DNA of 64,000 bases from Pseudisothecium myosuroides (taxonomy: Eukaryota > Streptophyta > Bryopsida > Hypnales > Lembophyllaceae), in assembly GCA_951799445.1 (NCBI GenBank), contig OX637291.1:3474501-3538500 (forward strand), written 5' to 3'. Below the pieces are notes generated by a model, which saw nothing but the letters and a program-made list of their open reading frames with translations, did not search any database and had not been told where the DNA came from. Positions 11,647 through 21,978 of this stretch are shown in pieces; position 1 is the first letter of the stretch; each line of letters opens with the position of its first letter. Position numbers and translations under genes: made by a program.

Positions 11647-12464
11647 GATCTTGTTTGTCCAATTTAGTTGGCACTACAGCCATGAAAGAGCATGAGTCTA
11701 GCTTGTTGATTGTCTTATGTGATTTTCTATTATATGATAGTTTGTTGTTTTGTGAATGGGATATGTGGTTCTAATTGTAAGTTATGGGATGTTGTATTGA
11801 TGTTGTTTGTGAATGTTGTGTATTGTTTGAGAAAGATGGTTTGATGTCAGTGCATATGTATTTGCATCTACTTGAATTAATTGTTGATTGTATTGAATGT
11901 CTAAAGGTGGTTGCAATCTAAGGTCTACTAATTCTAAAACAAGCCATTTGTACAGTACACTTGTAAGCATTCAATGCACACTTTTGTCTATATTGACAAA
12001 ATTTTGGTTTTCAAATTGATTCTAAAATGTCTAGAATTAATAGCAACATTTAAAATTTATTTACACACAAAGAGTTTATTAAAACTTTAATTTGCCAAAA
12101 TAAATTATCTTCGAAATATATAATTTTGAAACCTCTCATTTAATAATATTTTGACCAAACAATGGCAAGACTTTGAGGGTTAAAATGGTCATTATCAATT
12201 TTATATTTGGAATTTTATTAACAAGACCAATTGAAGACTTTCACTCAAAACCAAATCCAAAATTTCAAACCATCAAAATAATATTTAATAAAGAAAAGCA
12301 GTCAGTCAAGTGAAAAGATTAATATAGAAAATTTTATTTGTCCAAAAATAGAAATAAAACATTTGGTGGGTACAGTTTAACACACTTGTCTATTAAAAAA
12401 ATTATGGCTCAAAAATCCATTTCACAACCTTAGGGGGAGGGGGCATTGCTCAAGGCAATGTATT
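11647..12464. other. Intergenic, no gene recognised
   Basis: AT-rich. A GAGGGTTAA at about 12176-12183 could be an isolated end of another TTAA element, but no partner end was found. No conserved coding segment seen. Confidence 0.4.
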
Positions 12465-13064
12465 AGTTTGCCGGTAGTTATGGAATCTATACTCTAAAAT
12501 AAACTTTGAAGTCCTTTATTTAACTTAATTTTCAATATTTTTGAAAAAACAAAAACATTGGATGTAGATTGTTTAGTACGGAGTAGAACAGTGCAACTAT
12601 TGGGATTGGCAGTTTTTAATTCCATAACTAAATTCTTAACAATTTAGTCTTTTGAATCATTCTCTATTTCTTTCTTCTTACTATTTTTTTCCTATATATT
12701 GTACAAATGATCTGAAATTTGTCAAACATTTAGCCAACTTGCCTTGAAGAATGAATCCAAAGAATAATAAATCTATTTTGAACATTTATTTTTCCATACA
12801 AATGTGACCTTGTAAAGTGCAGCTGCCCGATTTTTCACAGGGCCAAAAAAAAGTTTTTTTGTCAACTCAAACACTAATATCTTGCAATCTACACAATGGA
12901 AATTTCTGAAATTATTTCCACATTTACTCAAACTAGAGTACTACAAGATCCTACGCTTACATATGTCTAAAAATGTTTTCTTTTTATAAATTTGGTATTG
13001 TACTAGAAGCGGCAGTTTTGGAGCATTTTTGGTGAAAACATAGTCAAAAACCTATAGGAGTTAA
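12465..13064. mobile_element. TTAA MITE, main family, truncated
   Basis: Internal blocks match 43656-44594 in reverse order (for example TAGTTATGGAATCTATACTC and the GGAATTGTACAA-like segment in complement). The right end decays to CCTATAGGAGTTAA (TTAA 13061-13064). The left terminus is missing, replaced by unrelated sequence with a short run of G near 12430. Confidence 0.65.
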
Positions 13065-13617
13065 GAATTTTTTAGCTTAAAGCCCTTGTAAAGTCCAAAA
13101 GATTAATATATATAATTGACATTAATCCTAAAGTGCCAAAGCCTTTCCAAGAGTCTTTTTCCTATGAAAAAAGAGCATGGGCTAATAGTTATCTCCAATG
13201 AATCAAATTGTTCTTTTTTTTCAAAATCTAACCATATGGATGTTTAAAGAGCTTGCTTACTCATATTTGTACCAATTTTGAGTGCAAAATTGCATAGAAA
13301 TCGTGAGATTATAACAAGAGAAATGTGCATATTCTATTTTCAATATGCTGCCACTCTCAACAATGTTTGGGATATTTGCACATAAGAGTTTTTTGGGATT
13401 GGAGGTGACATGAACAACTTGAAATTGTGTTAGCACACTAATATGCACTAAAATACCCAAGAACCTTAAAGTTCAAATGAAAAGCTATCAAACTCATTAC
13501 ACAATCCACCTTACAATTGTTGAAATGCAATTTTTTTATTTATAAGTATAAATCACAAATAACTCCAAATCAATTGAATGTTCAAATGTTTATCAGTGAA
13601 ATCATGAAAAACACTTT
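13065..13617. other. Intergenic, no gene recognised
   Basis: AT-rich; the 67-codon minus-strand frame at 13257-13460 has no recognisable motif. It abuts the first copy of a 345-bp direct repeat. Confidence 0.4.
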
Positions 13618-13966
13618 ACTCTTTCTATTGGAACCATTTTCAAAGCAAGTGGATAAATACAATTTTTTAGATCTCAATTCAAGTGAAATTGGCAAGCTTT
13701 GTTTGAAGTTGGGAAATCAAGTAAAATTTGTAAGCTTTACTCTTACACAATGATACAAATAATTATGCCTTTGAGAACCTCTCAAAAATCAAATATCTAC
13801 CTTTTTCAGTGAAAAATAAAAAATTTCAATAGTTAACTTTCAAAATTACTTGTAATTTTTTTAAATGGTCCAAAGAATTTAATTACCTACACCAAAACGA
13901 GCATGAAATTTCACAGCAACCATATATGGTTGATTGGGCAATTAGAGGCTAAGACTTAATTTTTTG
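13618..13966. repeat. 345-bp direct repeat, copy 1
   Basis: Over 90% identical by eye to 16263-16604. It begins at CTCTTTCTATTGGAACCATT and ends near GGCAATTAGAGGCTAAG. Here it is not bordered by the 144-bp inverted arms that enclose copy 2, so it may be the source, or a separate insertion, of the sequence carried in the foldback element. Confidence 0.8.
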
Positions 13967-14295
13967 GAGACCATAATTGACCAAGTAGTTGGTGAATTTA
14001 TAATAACTACACCTCAATTCCTTTTAATAATCAATTTAAGTATGGTTACCACTTTTAACCATTTAAATTGGAGTGGATAATTTGGGCTTGATTTGACGAG
14101 TAATCATGATCTGTTTATTTTCTAATTATGGAATGGCATCTAAATTTGGTTTGCACCTTACTATCCCACACTATAAAGTACTTGTACAGTGAATTTTTCA
14201 GTTTTTTCAAGCATATTTTTTATTTGAAATGAATTTATCACTATTTATTCAAAAATTCATGATAATTTCAAAATTTCACAAAAATGTCTAAGCTT
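13967..14295. other. Intergenic, no gene recognised
   Basis: AT-rich spacer between the direct repeat and the Mutator-like MITE; nothing recognised. Confidence 0.4.
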
Positions 14296-14304
14296 CTTAT
14301 GAAT

Positions 14305-14537
14305 CAATGCTGCTAGCATATGAACACATAGAAGTGAGCCTATGATCTTTGAACCTAGTTGTAGGTATGTACCTACAATCATTTGAAGGTGTTTATATCA
14401 TACGTACTCATAACATGGAAAGAGGCTATAACATAGGTATCTATAATATAAACACCTATGACCATAGATGGAGTTTATAATATAGACTGTCAAGCTCATG
14501 GGCTCATAGATTCTATGCTCACATGCTAGCACTCCCC
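14305..14537. mobile_element. Mutator-like MITE, 233 bp, 9-bp target duplication
   Basis: Flanked by a perfect 9-bp direct repeat CTTATGAAT at 14296-14304 and 14538-14546. The ends are imperfect inverted repeats sharing GCTAGCAT(A/G)TGA and nearby CATAGAA. The 9-bp duplication is typical of Mutator-like elements. The interior is made of short CTATGA/TCATAG-like words and has no coding frame. Confidence 0.75.
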
Positions 14538-14818
14538 CTTATGAATTATAGAAAAAATATCATTTTAATTTTAAAAAGTCAAAGTATGAAATTCATCACG
14601 TAGTTGTAAAATGGAAACTGTGTACAAAGTGAAGGATTTAAAAATTAGAATAAGTACTCAATTCGTCCTTTGAAGGTTAAACTGAGTAAGGTCATTTTTT
14701 GGATCTTGTTGAGAGTTAAAATAGGATTCCATGTTCTCTTTCATGCATTTTTGGACACCATATATAACAAATAGTACTAAAAAAAGAGTATCCATGAGCT
14801 ACCATATGCTTACATGAA

Positions 14819-15733
14819 TTAACTCCTAAAGTCCCAAGGCTTTCTAGCCATCAAATATCACTTAAAATTGCCATTTTTATTGCAAAATGCAAAGATCTTT
14901 AAAATTTGATTTTTTTTGCATATCTAATCATAGAATCTTTTAGTAAACTAGTATATAAATGTGGAAGAAATTTCATAAACTTTGACCGTGTAGATTGCAA
15001 GATATTTGCATTTAAAGTGAAGAATAAAAGTCTTTTGCTCCTTATTCAACTAGATTTCTGGCTTTGAATCCTTAATTAAATTTTTTTGCATTGATGACTT
15101 TGAATTTCTAATTTTTTATGTTGAAGAATTGAGTTGAAAGTCTAATAAATGTTCTCTTAAAACACACTTAATTTTCATTCAATAAAGAATTATTAAATAA
15201 AAGTAGGTTCTAGATTGAAGGAAAAACTAAATTGTTAATAGATTGAATTAGAACACGCAAATCTCAATGGTGAGATTTTTCTAGCAAGAAATCTTAACCT
15301 TGTGAAACCATTTTTATTTTTAAATTGCAAAAATTATGTTCATAAATGAATCCTACAAGTTATTTTTTCAAGAAGAAGCTCTAATTGCCCAAAAAATAAG
15401 ATTGTTTATAATTTTTGCCATAATAAATTTTTGGGAATGAATCAAAGCTTTCCATTTAAATTAAAATGTATGAGAAACAATTATTTTTAGTTTTTTGAAA
15501 TATTTTTTGTGGGGGAGGTTCTACCCACCAAATCTAAAAAAAAGGCTTTTTGTGCCATAATTTTGGCTCCCGAGCACCAATTGAAATAGAAGTTATATTC
15601 CCAAAAAGCTAATTTGTTTTTCTATCTTCACAAAAAGTTTCAAAAAATCATGACAAATATTGAGACCATATGAACCTACCCAAAGTCCATTTTGTCCCTT
15701 GGCCCGAGGGGACCATAGGACTTTAGGAATTAA
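14819..15733. mobile_element. TTAA MITE, main family
   Basis: TTAA at 14819-14822 and 15730-15733. The left end is TTAACTCCTAAAGTCCCAAG and the right end is CATAGGACTTTAGGAATTAA. The internal layout follows the 4926 and 58818 copies (subterminal AATGTGGAAGAAATTTCA, then AGTAGGTTCTAGATTGAAGG). Moderately diverged; no coding potential. Confidence 0.78.
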
Positions 15734-16118
15734 GATTGGACTAATACATTTTAGGCAAGAATTTGTGGGTATGAAATTAAAAAAATGGTCACAAGTAGGA
15801 GCAATTATAATTTAAATTTTACCATAAAACTCAAATTTTTGGTCAAATTTTAGAGGATACCATCATTTAATTTTTTATTTCAAGAAGACATCCTCCCAAA
15901 ATTTTGGTAAGTTATAAAAAATGACAACCATTGTGCTTGTAGGTAGTATTTTGTCAAAAGAGCTTTTAATTCATTTAAAATAATATTTGAATCTTCAAAA
16001 GATAACCTTCCTTTCATCACCAATTTGATGGATTAATCAAGATGAGTGCTATATTTATACAAAAATATAATAAAATGCGTGCCAATATTCAAAAAAAGAA
16101 TCATGTGTTAACTTTAGT
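15734..16118. other. Intergenic, no gene recognised
   Basis: AT-rich spacer between two mobile elements. Nothing recognised. Confidence 0.4.
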
Positions 16119-16742
16119 CATCACAAAGTTTAGAACTTGTGATTTGTCGACAGTTATCATTTGGTTATCGTTGTTTCATAGGTTTGCACGTTAATATACA
16201 ATTTACTGCATCATTGCAATGCATTACTTTACAATTTATTGCATCATTACGATGCATTACTTGCAACTCTTTCCATTGGAACCATTTTCAAAGCAAGTGG
16301 ATTAATACAATTTTTTAGATCTCAATTTAAGTGAAATTGGCAAGCTTTGTTTGAAGTTGGGAATTCAAGTAAAATTTGTAAGCTTTATTCTCACACAATG
16401 ATACATATAATTATGCCTTTGAGAACCTCTCCAAAATCAAATATTTACCTTTTTCAGTGAAAAATAAAAAATTTCAATAGTTAACTTTCAAAACTACCCA
16501 TAATTTTTTTAAAATGGTCCAAGGAATTTAATTGCCCACACCAAAACGAGCCTGAAATTTCGCAACAACCATATGTGGTTGATTGGGAAATTAGGGGTTA
16601 AGTAATGTATTGTAACAATGCGATAAATTATAAAGTAATGCATTGCAATGATATAGTAAATTGTATATTAAGTGCAAACCCATGAAACAAAGATAACCAC
16701 ATGATAATTGTTGACAAACCGCAGGTTCTAAACTTTATGATG
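16119..16742. mobile_element. Foldback element with 144-bp inverted arms around a captured sequence
   Basis: The left arm (16119-16262) and right arm (16600-16742) are reverse complements over about 144 bp with modest mismatch. Their outer tips are CATCACAAAGTTTAGAAC and GTTCTAAACTTTATGATG. Within the arms the GCATTACTTTACAATTTA-type motif is itself repeated. The 337-bp centre is a copy of the sequence at 13618-13966. No clear target duplication was found, so the superfamily is open. Confidence 0.75.
16263..16604. repeat. 345-bp direct repeat, copy 2 (core of the foldback element)
   Basis: More than 90% identical by eye to 13618-13966, in the same orientation. Similarity stops at the foldback arms on the left and at GGGGTTAAG on the right. 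No protein-coding content is recognised in either copy. Confidence 0.8.
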
Positions 16743-16843
16743 CTAGATGGATAGATCCTCATAATTATAAAGTACCATCACTGATTCTTTAAAAGTCATT
16801 CATTGTACATTCATTGATCTTGTTTTCTTTACTGAATTAGAAG

Positions 16844-16996
16844 TTGACCTTGGAAGGACCCCGAGGCCAAAAAAAATTTAATTGATGACTCTCAAGATTA
16901 TTGAAGAAATGAAAAATGCACCTATTGGTCCAAAAATTAATTTTTTTTTGGCAAAGTACTTCAGTGATAGGTCATGCATGTCCTTGTAAAGGTTAA
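16844..16996. mobile_element. Short TTAA MITE (150-bp family), copy 1
   Basis: Ends are TTGACCTTGGAAGGACC on the left and GTCCTTGTAAAGGTTAA on the right, imperfect inverted repeats with the left TTAA changed to TTGA. The interior (AAATGCACCTATTGGTCC) matches 26479-26631. Non-coding. Confidence 0.55.
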
Positions 16997-18269
16997 TCTT
17001 TACAAATAAAAAGGACAAGAGCTTGTGACCATATTGTCAATTTGAAAATCTCCCACTTTGTATCCTCCATTTCTTTGCTATTTATGATTGAATTTTTTAT
17101 TTTATTTTTGAGAGATGAAGTCACATACCTAATACATGTCATAAGAATTTCAAATTTTTTGGGTGAAAATTTCAAATTATTATGAATTTTTGAAGAAAAA
17201 GTGAATAAAATTCATGTCAAATACAATGAATGCTTAAAAAATCTAAAAAATTTAGAGTACAAGTACATCAAAATATAGAACATTGTGGTATAAAGAATTT
17301 TTTGTATCACTATCCCTTGAAAGGATACAAGCACGTCTTGTTCCTGCAATGTCCTCTCTTCCTTTTAAAAAAATTCAAAGCCATTGACCTCGGTTATCCC
17401 CCCCCCTCCAATGCTGTTGATCTCCAATTAAGAAAATAAACAATTTGCTTTTGATTGTTGTTGTGAGAGACAATCTTGGCCGTTGATGCTCTAGAATATG
17501 AAAAATTCTCCCTATGGTCCGAGATGACCCTAAACTACTGGATGATGGTGGAAAGGTACCCAAACTGAATGGCGTGGTTGCGGATTCAATACCTGGCGGC
17601 GGCAGGTTCTGTTTATTAGGCTTGAAATCAACCTCTCTACCTGACAAAAAACCCTCGCAATGTGTTGTTCAACATCCTTGTGTAAAAACAAATAAATAAA
17701 TCCCCCTCTTCTTAGTATCTATTTTTTTTTTTTTTTTTTAAATTTTGATCTCCTCCTCTTAGAATCACTATCACTATCACTTCAAAAGAAGTAGTTATTG
17801 CCTGCCATAAGTACTTTTGTTTGCTACAATGTTATTACAAGCCCTAATTTTTTCGAACTGGTTCTTGGTTCTTCTTTCATAAAGTGTTGTTTGGCATTTT
17901 TGGGCAATTTTGCTGTTGGGAAGGAAGTTGCTGAGGAGAGTTTTTCATTTACGAGGATGTGGCGTTGAGGAGCTGAGTGAGTCTGGGTAGTTCATCCCTA
18001 TGGGCAGGCATTTGGAGATGAATGCCGTGTAGCGATTAGGAAATCAACGTCAATGGCTTCGATGACCGCTTGCCGAACAAAATTGATTTGATTGAGAGGT
18101 AAGAGTTTGTCAAATGTAGTTGAGTTTTTTTAGCAGAAAAGATTGTTTTCCAGTTTGAGCGTAAAATTTTGTGTTGGAATTTTAACTGAAGTTCCGAATT
18201 GTAGTGTTCATGAAGTACTCAAGCGGAATTTTTTGTGTTCTAAGTTCTTATAGACATTGTTAGGGCTTC
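16997..18269. other. Intergenic; possible transcribed leader near 17.9-18.1 kb
   Basis: A segment at 17500-17690 contains GGTTGCGGATTCAATACC, loosely like a pol III B box, so a tRNA-derived SINE is possible but unproven. From about 17900 to 18100 composition is more balanced and a GAGAG/GTAAGAG donor-like site occurs at about 18095, as in a 5' leader exon, but no conserved peptide is seen. A motif CACTATCACTATCACTTCAA near 17767 recurs near 19349. Confidence 0.35.
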
Positions 18270-18272
18270 AAT

Positions 18273-18448
18273 CACTACAAGAGAAAGGGGTGTTTTAAGT
18301 GAGTTTTTAAGTATAGTCCTAGACAACTTAAAACACATGTGTTTTAAGTAAAATTTTGTTGAAAATCTCCTCAAAGGTCATTACTTAAAATCATGTGTCT
18401 AAGACTATACTTAAAAACTCACTTAAAACACCCCTTTCTCTTGTAGTA
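18273..18448. mobile_element. CACTA-like MITE, 176 bp
   Basis: Starts CACTACAAGAGAAAGGGGTG and ends with its complement, whose last base is changed (…CTTCTAGTG-type end reading CTTGTAGTA). Flanked by the 3-bp duplication AAT (18270-18272 and 18449-18451). Nearly the whole element is a palindrome (GTTTTAAGTGAGTTTTTAAG pairs with its complement). CACTA termini with a 3-bp duplication are diagnostic of the CACTA/EnSpm superfamily. Confidence 0.85.
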
Positions 18449-18451
18449 AAT

Positions 18452-19732
18452 GACTTGCTTTGGAACAATATCGATTTGTTGAACACTCTTGTTATTTTCT
18501 TAATAATTTTTAAGGATTTTGATTACTGTTTTAAGTTCATGCTCTTGGCATAATGAAGTCTATTTCAACTTGTTTTTGTAAAAACAGAAGCTTACACACC
18601 ATCTTCGTATTGAAGGCTTGAATTGGAGCCTTTGCAGGTTCATTGCACCTCATATTTTGTTACAATGGTAGATTAAAATGGCACAAGTTTTGTAGAAAGA
18701 AATTGCCTATTTACAGAGGTACTCGAATCATAATCGCAAAGATGTAATGAAATAGAGATTTTGTGTCCTAGTAACCTTGATAAAAGCTTTAATGGTGTGT
18801 AGAGGCGGTTTGGTAGTTTTCACTCCCTTGAATATCTGTAACTGGTGAAATTGGTTCCACTTGTTGTGCTCTTCATAAATTTATCAAATCATTGGTGTGA
18901 ATGCAAATTTGCATATTGATTGCCATGCTTGTGAATTTTAAGTGGGAAATGATATGCAGTAAGCTTGTTTAGTGTTAGAGTGTGTTTGAAATCTAAATGT
19001 TGAAATTTTATGATAGTTACAGTATAGTGATTATTTTTCAAATGTTGTAGAAAAGTGGGCAAAGAGAAAAAAGAAGGAGAAGGAGACATGACATTGAAGA
19101 CAAGGTGGTTGAAGAGATTAGGATTTAGGGTTCTTGCACATACTTAGTTGTCCTAAGCTTCAAACAAAATTACAAGCTAGATTTTTTTTAAACACTTGTG
19201 AGTAAATTTTTGAAGTTCTCTTAATAGAAAGACTAGCATACCCCTTAGAGAATTTTTGAATGTAAAAGTTTTACAACCAATGAAAAACTAACACATGTAC
19301 CTTTATGTAATTCATGTATGATTTTTATTATTTTTGGTTTGGTTTGTCACTATCACTATCACCTCAAAAGAGGCAATAATTGCCTGTACATTGTAGTTAT
19401 AAATCCCAGACATTTGTGATGTACAGTGTGTGTGTTATTTTAAATTTAGAAATATAGTTACAAATCTTCAAATTCAAACTTTAATAAAATACTTATTTTT
19501 TGGAAATTTTCAAAACTCCCAAACAAAGTAGAAACTTCACTCTAAAAAGTTCATTTTTTTAGTTATACTCAAAAAAATAAACCATTTTGAATCTCAAAAT
19601 CAAGTATTTAAGGGAAAACAAGACATGTAGGCCCTGGAGGATCACCTACAAAATCACATATCAAGGTAGAATCATATATACAAAATCATTGTAGACTGCT
19701 AGGAATATGAAGCTTTATTTGTTTATTTTCAT
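18452..19732. other. Intergenic, no gene recognised
   Basis: AT-rich; contains the second copy of the CACTATCACTATCACCTCAA motif at about 19347. No conserved coding sequence was recognised on either strand. Confidence 0.35.
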
Positions 19733-19929
19733 CACTAGAAGAAAACTCCGTTTGAATCCACAAAACCATGTGGGATTGGTTTTGTTGAGTTTTTAATTTC
19801 CAACGCAAAATTATGCAAAATTCCAATGCAGAAATGCATTCCAACGCAAAAATCTGCATTGGAAACTAGGAACTCAACAAAACCAATCCCACATGGTTTT
19901 GTACAATTCAATGCAGTTTTCTTCTAGTG
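19733..19929. mobile_element. CACTA-like MITE, 197 bp
   Basis: Ends are CACTAGAAGAAAACT and AGTTTTCTTCTAGTG, with the 3-bp duplication CAT at 19730-19732 and 19930-19932. It is a near-complete hairpin: AAAACCATGTGGGATTGGTT pairs with its complement near 19880-19905. No coding content. Confidence 0.88.
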
Positions 19930-19932
19930 CAT

Positions 19933-21266
19933 GATCACAGGCCTCGACTTTTCAGATTCACTGGACTTGAAATTTCCAGGTTCACTGACTTTGGATTTTT
20001 CAGAGGTTACTGCCATTAGCATGGCAAGATCACCTGCAAAAACCCATTGTTGCGACACTGCTGTAGTGATCTCAGTCCCAAGGAAACCTTTTCTAGGACA
20101 TTCTTGATGAGCTTTCACTCTATTTGGTTTGTGATCTATGAAGCTGCCCTACAATACACCTAAACGTAGAACTCTTTTAGGTGACAGGCTCAAGACTCAA
20201 AAACTCCTGTCACACGTGTTCAGGACATGATGACATGTTCAAGTTGTATAATCGTGTATAAAACAAGGTAGGGAAATAAACAGATTGTGATATTACCGTA
20301 GATATTAATTAAGGATATTGGGGTATATCAACCAGCCGCCAAATTCTAGTTGCTTTGACACGGAAACCCTGAACCCTGACCCAACTCCCATTTAAAGCCG
20401 TTTTCAAACTCCACGACGCTGATTACTTCAAATTGCTAAATACTTTGTCCAAATACAATTTATTCCAAAATTGGGCTACCTCCCTACTGTGGGAAGGCTA
20501 GTAACACAGCAGGCTTTCGTTCAAAGAAAAAATGGCGTGAGTGTTACATCTCATGCCTTCATGCGTAATTATGGGAAACTTAATAACAAGTTAATGAGAA
20601 CTTCACAAATGACTCGAGGCAAGGGGCAAGATCCAGCAACGGGATAGAACCACTAAGGATATGCATTGGAAAAAATTACATCCTCAGCACAAATACTTTG
20701 ATTTGATGCTTCTGTTGGCGTTCATAAAATATTTCACAATGTAGAAGCTCAGTTACTCTTGTGGAGATTCTAGGAACATGCGAGACTACTCTCGACTTGC
20801 AGATCGACTAGGTTAGTCCAAGTGCACTTTGTCATAAATACACTATTCACACAGCCCGTAGAAAGTTAACGCTCTGACCTCAACCCTTGTGGTACGTCAA
20901 CTTGATGCTTCTGTTGGTCCATTGTACGACATGTACGTCATTTGACAAACAAACTTGAGTAATCTTCAATGAGTAGTTATAGAGAGCTATAAGATAGATC
21001 TGCACAATTGTACGAGTTGAACACACAAATGGACTCCTGAAAACCATGCACTATCTTGCAAGTTGAGCACCAAACCACACCATAGATAAGTCATCAAGTA
21101 TGATATCATGAATAAAGTCACAAAGACATTGCAGGTCATCTGCCAAAGAGACTCCCTTGCAGAATGTTTGATCTTCAAGGGATAACCAGGAATCTTGATA
21201 TGCCAAACATCACATAAGTGACACTACTATGCGCTTCGTCCTACTCAGCTACAAAATTACACTTAC
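19933..21266. other. Intergenic, no gene recognised
   Basis: Base composition is less AT-rich than the flanking repeats, suggesting old genic DNA. Frames at 19924-20118 and 20987-21178 (minus) have no family I recognise. A minus-strand segment around 21130-21200 (IKIPGYPLKIKHSA) could be exon-like but is unsupported. Confidence 0.3.
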
Positions 21267-21390
21267 TATCCAAGTTCATCTTTCTTCTTGGCCCACAGCC
21301 TGTCAAGAGCGTTGTCAGGATCTCCCTGTGTTATAAACGTCCATTTTTGGAATTCAGTTGGTGGAACTTTCAAAAAATAATACAGCTCAT
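21267..21390 (-). other. Putative exon of an unidentified gene
   Basis: On the minus strand a frame lies between an acceptor-like TTTTTACAG (just above 21390) and a strong donor GATA/GTAAGTG (21261-21270). It encodes about 41 residues, including VPPTEFQKWTF and GDPDNALDRLWAKKKDELG. The peptide looks protein-like (Pro/Trp/charged mix) but I do not recognise the family, and it does not match CYP51, whose fragment lies upstream on the same strand. It may be a remnant of another gene. Confidence 0.3.
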
Positions 21391-21978
21391 CTGTAAAAAT
21401 AATACACACAGTGTGGCGTCCAAGGAAAAAGATCAAAACAAGAATCATCGGCACACAAGAAGTAATCTGTGATAATACCAGTACCAGATCCAAGTAAGAA
21501 AAAACATGAATGCAATTCACATGCACTGAGACAAGGATAGAGAGTGGAGACAATTGTAGAGACAACTGCGCTAGAAGGAAGAACGCACTCGTAAGCAAAC
21601 ACTTGTAACGTGACACACTGTGATAGCGAGATTACTTCGTTCCCTACAGTTCCGTGAAAGAACAAAGGATGTGATGTGCTATTAGAGAAGGTGACATTAC
21701 AAACGTCTGCAATCTCTAGTTGTACCAAACACAACTTTTGAGAGGAGAAAAAACTAATAATTTCTAAACACGAATTCTGAAGAGAAACATACTAGTTAAT
21801 TTAATCTTGAAATCTAGAGATGTCAACGAGGTCTATTGTATAGAAAGTGCATTAGCAATGATCGAGTATCCATATCTGTGGATTAAGAATACACGATCCA
21901 ACACTAGAAGATCAAAACAACAATAAAATTTAGTATCACTAAATATTAAAATTTTGAAAAAACACGGTTATCACTCAC

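Noticed and set aside
17500..17700. SINE or tRNA gene
   Set aside because: A single B-box-like word is present but no convincing A box, cloverleaf or A-rich tail could be drawn.
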